NCBI GenBank assembly: GCA_028622995.1
Contig: JAJQJQ010000036.1
Span: forward strand, 310,001 to 374,000
Reading direction: 5' to 3'
Source: Panagrolaimus kolymaensis
Taxonomy: Eukaryota; Nematoda; Chromadorea; Rhabditida; Panagrolaimidae
DNA: 64,000 nucleotides
Every line of letters starts with the position of its first letter. The stretch's first letter is position 1. Of the stretch, positions 20,920 to 33,669 are shown piece by piece. The notes beneath the pieces are model-generated. The model was not told the origin of the DNA, made no database searches, and saw nothing but the letters and a program-made list of their open reading frames with translations. The position numbers and the translations under genes are program-made.

Positions 20920-23630
20920 AGTCAATTCAATTGTAGGGTTTTACTCTTGAACATCTGCAAGCCCAGCCATAAAAATTGGAAAGAAAAAAGTCCATTTTAA
21001 AAATATTTTCTGATGTCAAATGGCATGTCTAAACTTTCATTGGATGCTGTAAAAGTCAATTCAATTGTAGGGTTTTACTCTTGAACATCTGCAAGCCCAG
21101 CCATAAAAATTGGAAAGAAAAAAGTCCATTTTACAAATATTTTCTGATGTCAAATGGCATGTCTAAACTTTCATTGGATGCTGTAAAAGTCAATTCAATT
21201 GTAGGGTTTTACTCTTGAACATCTGCAAGCCCAGCCATAAAAATTGGAAAGAAAAAAGTCCATTTTAAAAATATTTTCTGATGTAAAATGCATGTCGAAA
21301 CTTTCATTGGATGCTGTAAAAGTCAATTCAATTGTAGGGTTTTACTCTTGAACATCTGCAAGCCCAGCCATAAAAATTGGAAAGAAAAAAGTCCATTTTA
21401 CAAATATTTTCTGATGTCAAATGGCATGTCTAAACTTTCATTGGATGCTGTAAAAGTCAATTCAATTGTAGGGTTTTACTCTTGAACATTTGCAAGCCCA
21501 GCCATAAAAAGTGGAAAGAAAAAAGCCCTAATTTCAAATATTTGCTGTTGTCAAATGGCATGTCGAAACTTTCATTGGATGCTGTAAAAGTCAATTCAAT
21601 TGTAGGGTTTTACTCTTGAACATTTGCAAGCCCAGCCATAAAAATTGGAAAGAAAAAGGTCCATTTTACAAATATTTTCTGATGTCAAATGCATGTCGAA
21701 ACTTTCATTGGATGCTGTAAAAGTCAATTCAATTGTAGGGTTTTACTCTTGAACATCTGCAAGCCCAGCCATAAAAATTGGAAAGAAAAAAGTCCATTTT
21801 ACAAATATTTTCTGATGTCAAATGGCATGTCTAAACTTTCATTCGATGCTGTAAAAGTCAATTCAATTGTATTGTTTTACTCTTGAACATCTGCAAGCCC
21901 AGCCATAAAAATTGGAAAGAAAAAAGCCCTAATTTCAAATATTTTCTGATGTCAAATGGCATGTCGAAACTTTCATTGGATGCTGTAAAAGTCAATTCAA
22001 TTGTATTGTTTTACTCTTGAACATCTGCAAGCCCAGCCATAAAAATTGGAAAGAAAAAAGTCCATTTTACAAATATTTTCTGATGTCAAATGGCATGTCT
22101 AAACTTTCATTGGATGCTGTAAAAGTCAATTCAATTGTAGGGTTTTACTCTTGAACATCTGCAAGCCCAGCCATAAAAATAGAAAGAAAAAAGTCCATTT
22201 TACAAATATTTTCTGATGTCAAATGGCATGTCTAAACTTTCATTGGATGCTGTAAAAGTCAATTCAATTGTAGGGTTTTACTCTTGAACATCTGCAAGCC
22301 CAGCCATAAAAATTGGAAAGAAAAAAGTCCATTTTACAAATATTTTCTGATGTCAAATGGCATGTCTAAACTTTCATTGGATGCTGTAAAAGTCAATTCA
22401 ATTGTAGGGTTTTACTCTTGAACATCTGCAAGCCCAGCCATAAAAATTGGAAAGAAAAAAGTCCATTTTACAAATATTTTCTGATGTCAAATTCATGTCT
22501 AAACTTTCATTGGATGCTGTAAAAGTCAATTCAATTGTAGGGTTTTACTCTTGAACATCTGCAAGCCCAGCCATAAAAATTGGAAAGAAAAAAGTCCATT
22601 TTACAAATATTTTCTGATGTCAAATGGCATGTCTAAACTTTCATTGGATGCTGTAAAAGTCAATTCAATTGTAGGGTTTTACTCTTGAACATCTGCAAGC
22701 CCAGCCATAAAAATTGGAAAGAAAAAAGTCCATTTTACAAATATTTTCTGATGTCAAATGGCATGTCTAAACTTTCATTGGATGCTGTAAAAGTCAATTC
22801 AATTGTAGGGTTTTACTCTTGAACATCTGCAAGCCCAGCCATAAAAATTGGAAAGAAAAAAGTCCATTTTACAAATATTTTCTGATGTCAAATGGCATGT
22901 CTAAACTTTCATTGGATGCTGTAAAAGTCAATTCAATTGTAGGGTTTTACTCTTGAACATCTGCAAGCCCAGCCATAAAAATTGGAAAGAAAAAAGTCCA
23001 TTTTACAAATATTTTCTGATGTCAAATGGCATGTCTAAACTTTCATTGGATGCTGTAAAAGTCAATTCAATTGTAGGGTTTTACTCTTGAACATCTGCAA
23101 GCCCAGCCATAAAAATTGGAAAGAAAAAAGTCCATTTTACAAATATTTTCTGATGTCAAATGGCATGTCGATACTTTCATTGGATGCTGTAAAAGTCAAT
23201 TCAATTGTAGGGTTTTACTCTTGAACATCTGCAAGCCCAGCCATAAAATTTGGAAAGAAAAAAGTCCATTTTACAAATATTTTCTGATGTCAAATGGCAT
23301 GTCTAAACTTTCATTGGATGCTGTAAAAGTCAATTCAATTGTAGGGTTTTACTCTTGAACATCTGCAAGCCCAGCCATAAAAATTGGAAAGAAAAAAGTC
23401 CATTTTACAAATATTTTCTGATGTCAAATGGCATGTCGAAACTTTCATTGGATGCTGTAAAAGTCAATTCAATTGTAGGGTTTTACTCTTGAACATCTGC
23501 AAGCCCAGCCATAAAAATTGGAAAGAAAAAAGTCCATTTTACAAATATTTTCTGATGTCAAATGGCATGTCTAAACTTTCATTGGATGCTGTAAAAGTCA
23601 ATTCAATTGTAGGGTTTTACTCTTGAACAT
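20920..23630. repeat. segmental duplication, copy 2
   Basis: Carries the same ordered marker set as 17040-19620. The added 133-bp unit is probably the one with AAATTCATG near 22491. Exact edges are hidden because flanking monomers are the common type. Confidence 0.8.
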
Positions 23631-23981
23631 CTGCAAGCCCAGCCATAAAAATTGGAAAGAAAAAAGTCCATTTTACAAATATTTTCTGATGTCAAATGGC
23701 ATGTCTAAACTTTCATTGGATGCTGTAAAAGTCAATTCAATTGTAGGGTTTTACTCTTGAACATCTGCAAGCCCAGCCATAAAAATTGGAAAGAAAAAAG
23801 TCCATTTTACAAATATTTTCTGATGTCAAATGGCATGTCTAAACTTTCATTGGATGCTGTAAAAGTCAATTCAATTGTAGGGTTTTACTCTTGAACATCT
23901 GCAAGCCCAGCCATAAAAATTGGAAAGAAAAAAGTCCATTTTACAAATATTTTCTGATGTCAAATGGCATGTCTAAACTTT

Positions 23982-25100
23982 CATTCGATGCTGTAAAAGT
24001 CAATTCAATTGTAGGGTTTTACTCTTGAACATCTGCAAGCCCAGCCATAAAAATTGGAAAGAAAAAAGTCCATTTTACAAATATTTTCTGATGTCAAATG
24101 GCATGTCGATACTTTCATTGGATGCTGTAAAAGTCAATTCAATTGTAGGGTTTTACTCTTGAACATCTGCAAGCCCAGCCATAAAAATTGGAAAGAAAAA
24201 AGCCCTAATTTCAAATATTTTCTGATGTCAAATGGCATGTCTAAACTTTCATTGGATGCTGTAAAAGTCAATTCAATTGTAGGGTTTTACTCTTGAACAT
24301 CTGCAAGCCCAGCCATAAAAATTGGAAAGAAAAAAGTCCATTTTACAAATATTTTCTGATGTCAAATGGCATGTCTAAACTTTCATTGGATGCTGTAAAA
24401 GTCAATTCAATTGTAGGGTTTTACTCTTGAACATCTGCAAGCCCAGCCATAAAAATTGGAAAGAAAAAAGTCCATTTTACAAATATTTTCTGATGTCAAA
24501 TGGCATGTCTAAACTTTCATTGGATGCTGTAAAAGTCAATTCAATTGTAGGGTTTTACTCTTGAACATCTGCAAGCCCAGCCATAAAAATTGGAAAGAAA
24601 AAAGTCCATTTTACAAATATTTTCTGATGTCAAATGGCATGTCTAAACTTTCATTGGATGCTGTAAAAGTCAATTCAATTGTAGGGTTTTACTCTTGAAC
24701 ATCTGCAAGCCCAGCCATAAAAATTGGAAAGAAAAAAGTCCATTTTACAAATATTTTCTGATGTCAAATGGCATGTCTAAACTTTCATTCGATGCTGTAA
24801 AAGTCAATTCAATTGTAGGGTTTTACTCTTGAACATCTGCAAGCCCAGCCATAAAAATTGGAAAGAAAAAAGTCCATTTTACAAATATTTTCTGATGTCA
24901 AATGGCATGTCGATACTTTCATTGGATGCTGTAAAAGTCAATTCAATTGTAGGGTTTTACTCTTGAACATCTGCAAGCCCAGCCATAAAAATTGGAAAGA
25001 AAAAAGCCCTAATTTCAAATATTTTCTGATGTCAAATGGCATGTCTAAACTTTCATTGGATGCTGTAAAAGTCAATTCAATTGTAGGGTTTTACTCTTGA
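23982..25100. repeat. 6-monomer (804-bp) tandem duplication
   Basis: CATTCGATG (23982 and 24786), GTCGATAC (24105 and 24909) and the GCCCTAATTTC subfamily block that follows recur 804 bp apart. Confidence 0.8.
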
Positions 25101-25754
25101 ACATCTGCAAGCCCAGCCATAAAAATTGGAAAGAAAAAAGTCCATTTTACAAATATTTTCTGATGTCAAATGGCATGTCTAAACTTTCATTGGATGCTGT
25201 AAAAGTCAATTCAATTGTAGGGTTTTACTCTTGAACATCTGCAAGCCCAGCCATAAAAATTGGAAAGAAAAAAGTCCATTTTACAAATATTTTCTGATGT
25301 CAAATGGCATGTCTAAACTTTCATTGGATGCTGTAAAAGTCAATTCAATTGTAGGGTTTTACTCTTGAACATCTGCAAGCCCAGCCATAAAAATTGGAAA
25401 GAAAAAAGTCCATTTTACAAATATTTTCTGATGTCAAATGGCATGTCTAAACTTTCATTGGATGCTGTAAAAGTCAATTCAATTGTAGGGTTTTACTCTT
25501 GAACATCTGCAAGCCCAGCCATAAAAATTGGAAAGAAAAAAGTCCATTTTACAAATATTTTCTGATGTCAAATGGCATGTCTAAACTTTCATTGGATGCT
25601 GTAAAAGTCAATTCAATTGTAGGGTTTTACTCTTGAACATCTGCAAGCCCAGCCATAAAAATTGGAAAGAAAAAAGTCCATTTTACAAATATTTTCTGAT
25701 GTCAAATGGCATGTCTAAACTTTCATTGGATGCTGTAAAAGTCAATTCAATTGT

Positions 25755-27660
25755 ATGGTTTTACTCTTGAACATCTGCAAGCCCAGCCATAAAAATTGGA
25801 AAGAAAAAAGTCCATTTTACAAATATTTTCTGATGTCAAATGGCATGTCTAAACTTTCATTGGATGCTGTAAAAGTCAATTCAATTGTAGGGTTTTACTC
25901 TTGAACATCTGCAAGCCCAGCCATAAAAATTGGAAAGAAAAAAGTCCATTTTACAAATATTTTCTGATGTCAAATGGCATGTCTAAACTTTCATTGGATG
26001 CTGTAAAAGTCAATTCAATTGTAGGGTTTTACTCTTGAACATCTGCAAGCCCAGCCATAAAAATTGGAAAGAAAAAAGTCCATTTTACAAATATTTTCTG
26101 ATGTCAAATGGCATGTCTAAACTTTCATTGGATGCTGTAAAAGTCAATTCAATTGTAGGGTTTTACTCTTGAACATCTGCAAGCCCAGCCATAAAATAGG
26201 AAAGAAAAAAGTCCATTTTACAAATATTTTCTGATGTCAAATGGCATGTGTAAACTTTCATTGGATTCTGTAAAAGTCAATTCAATTGTAGGGTTTTACA
26301 CTTGAACATCTGCAAGCCCAGCCATAAAAATTGGAAAGAAAAAAGTCCATTTTACAAATATTTTCTGATGTCAAATGGCATGTCTAAACTTTCATTGGAT
26401 GCTGTAAAAGTCAATTCAATTGTAGGGTTTTACTCTTGAACATCTGCAAGCCCAGCCATAAAAATTGGAAAGAAAAAAGTCCATTTTACAAATATTTTCT
26501 GATGTCAAATGGCATGTCTAAACTTTCATTGGATGCTGTAAAAGTCAATTCAATTGTAGGGTTTTACTCTTGAACATCTGCAAGCCCAGCCATAAAATTT
26601 GGAAAGAAAAAAGTCCATTTTACAAATATTTTCTGATGTCAAATGGCATGTCTAAACTTTCATTGGATGCTGTAAAAGTCAATTCAATTGTAGGGTTTTA
26701 CTCTTGAACATCTGCAAGCCCAGCCATAAAAATTGGAAAGAAAAAAGTCCATTTTACAAATATTTTCTGATGTCAAATGGCATGTCTAAACTTTCATTGG
26801 ATGCTGTAAAAGTCAATTCAATTGTAGGGTTTTACTCTTGAACATCTGCAAGCCCAGCCATAAAAATTGGAAAGAAAAAAGTCCATTTTACAAATATTTT
26901 CTGATGTCAAATGGCATGTCTAAACTTTCATTGGATGCTGTAAAAGTCAATTCAATTGTAGGGTTTTACTCTTGAACATCTGCAAGCCCAGCCATAAAAA
27001 TTGGAAAGAAAAAAGTCCATTTTACAAATATTTTCTGATGTCAAATGGCATGTCTAAACTTTCATTCGATGCTGTAAAAGTCAATTCAATTGTAGGGTTT
27101 TACTCTTGAACATCTGCAAGCCCAGCCATAAAAATTGGAAAGAAAAAAGTCCATTTTACAAATATTTTCTGATGTCAAATGGCATATCGATACTTTCATT
27201 GGATGCTGTAAAAGTCAATTCAATTGTAGGGTTTTACTCTTGAACATTTGCAAGCCCAGCCATAAAAAGTGGAAAGAAAAATGCCCTAATTTCAAATATT
27301 TTCTGATGTCAAATGGCATGTCGAAACTTTCATTGGATGCTGTAAAAGTCAATTCAATTGTAGGGTTTTACTCTTGAACATTTGCAAGCCCAGCCATAAA
27401 AATTGGAAAGAAAAAGGTCCATTTTACAAATATTTTCTGATGTCAAATGCATGTCGAAACTTTCATTGGATGCTGTAAAAGTCAATTCAATTGTAGGGTT
27501 TTACTCTTGAACATCTGCAAGCCCAGCCATAAAAATTGGAAAGAAAAAAGTCCATTTTACAAATATTTTCTGATGTCAAATGGCATGTCTAAACTTTCAT
27601 TGGATGCTGTAAAAGTCAATTCAATTGTATGGTTTTACTCTTGAACATCTGCAAGCCCAG
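25755..27660. repeat. large segmental copy A (offset 9376-9779 to copy B)
   Basis: Markers match copy B in order: GTATGG at 25755 and 35131, ATAAAATTT at 26594 and 35971 (marker bases), CATTCGATG at 27063 and 36842, GTATGG at 27629 and 37408. The offset grows by 1 nt where copy A has a short unit near 26196, then by about 402 bp, i.e. three extra monomers in copy B. Confidence 0.75.
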
Positions 27661-28249
27661 CCATAAAAATTGGAAAGAAAAAAGTCCATTTTACAAATAT
27701 TTTCTGATGTCAAATGGCATGTCTAAACTTTCATTGGATGCTGTAAAAGTCAATTCAATTGTAGGGTTTTACTCTTGAACATCTGCAAGCCCAGCCATAA
27801 AAATTGGAAAGAAAAAAGTCCATTTTACAAATATTTTCTGATGTCAAATGGCATGTCTAAACTTTCATTGGATGCTGTAAAAGTCAATTCAATTGTAGGG
27901 TTTTACTCTTGAACATCTGCAAGCCCAGCCATAAAAATTGGAAAGAAAAAAGTCCATTTTACAAATATTTTCTGATGTCAAATGGCATGTCTAAACTTTC
28001 ATTGGATGCTGTAAAAGTCAATTCAATTGTAGGGTTTTACTCTTGAACATCTGCAAGCCCAGCCATAAAAATTGGAAAGAAAAAAGTCCATTTTACAAAT
28101 ATTTTCTGATGTCAAATGGCATGTCTAAACTTTCATTGGATGCTGTAAAAGTCAATTCAATTGTAGGGTTTTACTCTTGAACATCTGCAAGCCCAGCCAT
28201 AAAAATTGGAAAGAAAAAAGTCCATTTTACAAATATTTTCTGATGTCAA

Positions 28250-29520
28250 ATGCATGTCGAAACTTTCATTGGATGCTGTAAAAGTCAATTCAATTGTAGG
28301 GTTTTACTCTTGAACATTTGCAAGCCCAGCCATAAAAATTGGAAAGAAAAAGGTCCATTTTACAAATATTTTCTGATGTCAAATGGCATGTCGAAACTTT
28401 CATTGGATGCTGTAAAAGTCAATTCAATTGTAGGGTTTTACTCTTGAACATTTGCCAGCCCAGCCATAAAAATTGGAAAGAAAAAGGTCCTTTTTACAAA
28501 TATTTTCTGATGTCAAATGGCATGTCGAAACTTTCATTGGATGCTGTAAAAGTCAATTCAATTGTAGGGTTTTACTCTTGAACATCTGCAAGCCCAGTCA
28601 TAAAAATTGGAAAGAAAAAAGCCCTAATTTCAAATATTTTCTGATGTCAAATGGCATGTCGAAACTTTCATTGGATGCTGTAAAAGTCAATTCAATTGTA
28701 GGGTTTTACTCTTGAACATTTGCAAGCCCAGCCATAAAAATTGGAAAGAAAAAGGTCCATTTTACAAATATTTTCTGATTTCAAATGGCATGTCGAAACT
28801 TTCATTGGATGCTGTAAAAGTCAATTCAATTGTAGAGTTTTACTCTTGAACATTTGCAAGCCCAGCCATAAAAAGTGGAAAGAAAAAAGCCCTAATTTCA
28901 AATATTTTCTGATGTCAAATTGCATGTCGAAACTTTCATTGGATGCTGTAAAAGTCAATTCAATTGTAGGGTTTTACTCTTGAACATTTGCAAGCCCAGC
29001 CATAAAAATTGGAAAGAAAAATTTCCATTTTACAAATATTTTCTGATGTCAAATGGCATGTCGAAACTTTCATTGGATGCTGTAAAAGTCAATTCAATTG
29101 TAGAGTTTTACTCTTGAACATTTGCAAGCCCAGCCATAAAAAGTGGAAAGAAAAAAGCCCTAATTTCAAATATTTTCTGATGTCAAATTGCATGTCGAAA
29201 CTTTCATTGGATGCTGTAAAAGTCAATTCAAATGTAGGGTTTTACTCTTGAACATTTGCAAGCCCAGCCATAAAAATTGGAAAGAAAAATTTCCATTTTA
29301 CAAATATTTTCTGATGTCAAATGGCATGTCAAAACTTTCATTGGATGCTGTAAAAGTCAATTCAATTGTAGGGTTTTACTCTTGAACATCTGCAAGCCCA
29401 GCCATAAAAATTGGAAAGAAAAAAGTCCATTTTACAAATATTTTCTGATGTCAAATGGCATGTCTAAACTTTCATTGGATGCTGTAAAAGTCAATTCAAT
29501 TGTAGGGTTTTACTCATGAA
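28250..29520. repeat. composite block copy 1, with an internal 268-bp dimer
   Basis: TTTGCCAGCC (28451), then alternating monomers with TTTCCATTTTAC/GTAGAG and GCCCTAATTTC/AAATTGCATG. The alternation makes a 268-bp dimer (units at 28741, 29009 and 29277). The block recurs 2813 bp downstream. Confidence 0.78.
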
Positions 29521-31062
29521 CATCTGCAAGCCCAGCCATAAAAATTGGAAAGAAAAAAGTCCATTTTACAAATATTTTCTGATGTCAAATGGCATGTCTA
29601 AACTTTCATTGGATGCTGTAAAAGTCAATTCAATTGTAGGGTTTTACTCTTGAACATCTGCAAGCCCAGCCATAAAAATTGGAAAGAAAAAAGTCCATTT
29701 TACAAATATTTTCTGATGTCAAATGGCATGTCTAAACTTTCATTGGATGCTGTAAAAGTCAATTCAATTGTAGGGTTTTACTCTTGAACATCTGCAAGCC
29801 CAGCCATAAAAATTGGAAAGAAAAAAGTCCATTTTACAAATATTTTCTGATGTCAAATGGCATGTCAAAACTTTCATTGGATGCTGTAAAAGTCAATTCA
29901 ATTGTAGGGTTTTACTCTTGAACATCTGCAAGCCCAGCCATAAAAATTGGAAAGAAAAAAGTCCATTTTACAAATATTTTCTGATGTCAAATGGCATGTC
30001 TAAACTTTCATTGGATGCTGTAAAAGTCAATTCAATTGTAGGGTTTTACTCTTGAACATCTGCAAGCCCAGCCATAAAAATTGGAAAGAAAAAAGTCCAT
30101 TTTACAAATATTTTCTGATGTCAAATGGCATGTCGAAACTTTCATTGGATGCTGTAAAAGTCAATTCAATTGTAGGGTTTTACTCTTGAACATCTGCAAG
30201 CCCAGCCATAAAAATTGGAAAGAAAAAAGTCCATTTTACAAATATTTTCTGATGTCAAATGGCATGTCTAAACTTTCATTGGATGCTGTAAAAGTCAATT
30301 CAATTGTAGGGTTTTACTCTTGAACATCTGCAAGCCCAGCCATAAAAATTGGAAAGAAAAAAGTCCATTTTACAAATATTTTCTGATGTCAAATGGCATG
30401 TCTAAACTTTCATTGGATGCTGTAAAAGTCAATTCAATTGTAGGGTTTTACTCTTGAACATCTGCAAGCCCAGCCATAAAAATTGGAAAGAAAAAAGTCC
30501 ATTTTACAAATATTTTCTGATGTCAAATGGCATGTCGAAACTTTCATTGGATGCTGTAAAAGTCAATTCAATTGTAGGGTTTTACTCTTGAACATCTGCA
30601 AGCCCAGCCATAAAAATTGGAAAGAAAAAAGTCCATTTTACAAATATTTTCTGATGTCAAATGGCATGTCTAAACTTTCATTGGATGCTGTAAAAGTCAA
30701 TTCAATTGTAGGGTTTTACTCTTGAACATCTGCAAGCCCAGCCATAAAAATTGGAAAGAAAAAAGTCCATTTTACAAATATTTTCTGATGTCAAATGGCA
30801 TGTCTAAACTTTCATTGGATGCTGTAAAAGTCAATTCAATTGTAGGGTTTTACTCTTGAACATCTGCAAGCCCAGCCATAAAAATTGGAAAGAAAAAAGT
30901 CCATTTTACAAATATTTTCTGATGTCAAATGGCATGTCTAAACTTTCATTGGATGCTGTAAAAGTCAATTCAATTGTAGGGTTTTACTCTTGAACATCTG
31001 CAAGCCCAGCCATAAAAATTGGAAAGAAAAAAGTCCATTTTACAAATATTTTCTGATGTCAA

Positions 31063-32330
31063 ATGCATGTCGAAACTTTCATTGGATGCTGTAAAAGTCA
31101 ATTCAATTGTAGGGTTTTACTCTTGAACATTTGCAAGCCCAGCCATAAAAGTTGGAAAGAAAAAGGTCCATTTTACAAATATTTTCTGATGTCAAATGGC
31201 ATGTCGAAACTTTCATTGGATGCTGTAAAAGTCATTTCAATTGTAGGGTTTTACTCTTGAACATTTGCCAGCCCAGCCATAAAAATTGGAAAGAAAAAGG
31301 TCCTTTTTACAAATATTTTCTGATGTCAAATGGCATGTCGAAACTTTCATTGGATGCTGTAAAAGTCAATTCAATTGTAGGGTTTTACTCTTGAACATCT
31401 GCAAGCCCAGTCATAAAAATTGGAAAGAAAAAAGCCCTAATTTCAAATATTTTCTGATGTCAAATGGCATGTCGAAACTTTCATTGGATGCTGTAAAAGT
31501 CAATTCAATTGTAGGGTTTTACTCTTGAACATTTGCAAGCCCAGCCATAAAAATTGGAAAGAAAAAGGTCCATTTTACAAATATTTTCTGATGTCAAATG
31601 GCATGTCGAAACTTTCATTGGATGCTGTAAAAGTCAATTCAATTGTAGAGTTTTACTCTTGAACATTTGCAAGCCCAGCCATAAAAAGTGGAAAGAAAAA
31701 AGCCCTAATTTCAAATATTTTCTGATGTCAAATTGCATGTCGAAACTTTCATTGGATGCTGTAAAAGTCAATTCAATTGTAGGGTTTTACTCTTGAACAT
31801 TTGCAAGCCCAGCCATAAAAATTGGAAAGAAAAATTTCCATTTTACAAATATTTTCTGATGTCAAATGGCATGTCGAAACTTTCATTGGATGCTGTAAAA
31901 GTCAATTCAATTGTAGAGTTTTACTCTTGAACATTTGCAAGCCCAGCCATAAAAAGTGGAAAGAAAAAAGCCCTAATTTCAAATATTTTCTGATGTCAAA
32001 TTGCATGTCGAAACTTTCATTGGATGCTGTAAAAGTCAATTCAAATGTAGGGTTTTACTCTTGAACATTTGCAAGCCCAGCCATAAAAATTGGAAAGAAA
32101 AATTTTCATTTTACAAATATTTTCTGATGTCAAATGGCATGTCAAAACTTTCATTGGATGCTGTAAAAGTCAATTCAATTGTAGGGTTTTACTCTTGAAC
32201 ATCTGCAAGCCCAGCCATAAAAATTGGAAAGAAAAAAGTCCATTTTACAAATATTTTCTGATGTCAAATGGCATGTCTAAACTTTCATTGGATGCTGTAA
32301 AAGTCAATTCAATTGTAGGGTTTTACTCAT
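31063..32330. repeat. composite block copy 2 (offset 2813)
   Basis: Seven successive marker frames of copy 1 recur at exactly +2813 bp (21 monomers minus 1 nt), including TTTGCCAGCC at 31264. Beyond 32.3 kb the copies differ by one monomer. Confidence 0.8.
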
Positions 32331-33669
32331 GAACATCTGCAAGCCCAGCCATAAAAATTGGAAAGAAAAAAGTCCATTTTACAAATATTTTCTGATGTCA
32401 AATGGCATGTCTAAACTTTCATTGGATGCTGTAAAAGTCAATTCAATTGTAGGGTTTTACTCTTGAACATCTGCAAGCCCAGCCATAAAAATTGGAAAGA
32501 AAAAAGTCCATTTTACAAATATTTTCTGATGTCAAATGGCATGTCAAAACTTTCATTGGATGCTGTAAAAGTCAATTCAATTGTAGGGTTTTACTCTTGA
32601 ACATCTGCAAGCCCAGCCATAAAAATTGGAAAGAAAAAAGTCCATTTTACAAATATTTTCTGATGTCAAATGGCATGTCGAAACTTTCATTGGATGCTGT
32701 AAAAGTCAATTCAATTGTAGGGTTTTACTCTTGAACATCTGCAAGCCCAGCCATAAAAATTGGAAAGAAAAAAGTCCATTTTACAAATATTTTCTGATGT
32801 CAAATGGCATGTCTAAACTTTCATTGGATGCTGTAAAAGTCAATTCAATTGTAGGGTTTTACTCTTGAACATCTGCAAGCCCAGCCATAAAAATTGGAAA
32901 GAAAAAAGTCCATTTTACAAATATTTTCTGATGTCAAATGGCATGTCTAAACTTTCATTGGATGCTGTAAAAGTCAATTCAATTGTAGGGTTTTACTCTT
33001 GAACATCTGCAAGCCCAGCCATAAAAATTGGAAAGAAAAAAGTCCATTTTACAAATATTTTCTGATGTCAAATGGCATGTCTAAACTTTCATTGGATGCT
33101 GTAAAAGTCAATTCAATTGTAGGGTTTTACTCTTGAACATCTGCAAGCCCAGCCATAAAAATTGGAAAGAAAAAAGTCCATTTTACAAATATTTTCTGAT
33201 GTCAAATGGCATGTCTAAACTTTCATTCGATGCTGTAAAAGTCAATTCAATTGTAGGGTTTTACTCTTGAACATCTGCAAGCCCAGCCATAAAAATTGGA
33301 AAGAAAAAAGTCCATTTTACAAATATTTTCTGATGTCAAATGGCATGTCGAAACTTTCATTGGATGCTGTAAAAGTCAATTCAATTGTAGGGTTTTACTC
33401 TTGAACATTTGCAAGCCCAGCCATAAAAATTGGAAAGAAAAAGGTCTATTTTACAAATATTTTCTGATGTCAAATGGCATGTCGAAACTTTCATTGGATG
33501 CTGTAAAAGTCAATTCAATTGTAGGGTTTTACTCTTGAACATCTGCAAGCCCAGCCATAAAAATTGGAAAGAAAAAAGTCCATTTTACAAATATTTTCTG
33601 ATGTCAAATGGCATGTCTAAACTTTCATTGGATGCTGTAAAAGTCAATTCAATTGTAGGGTTTTACTCA

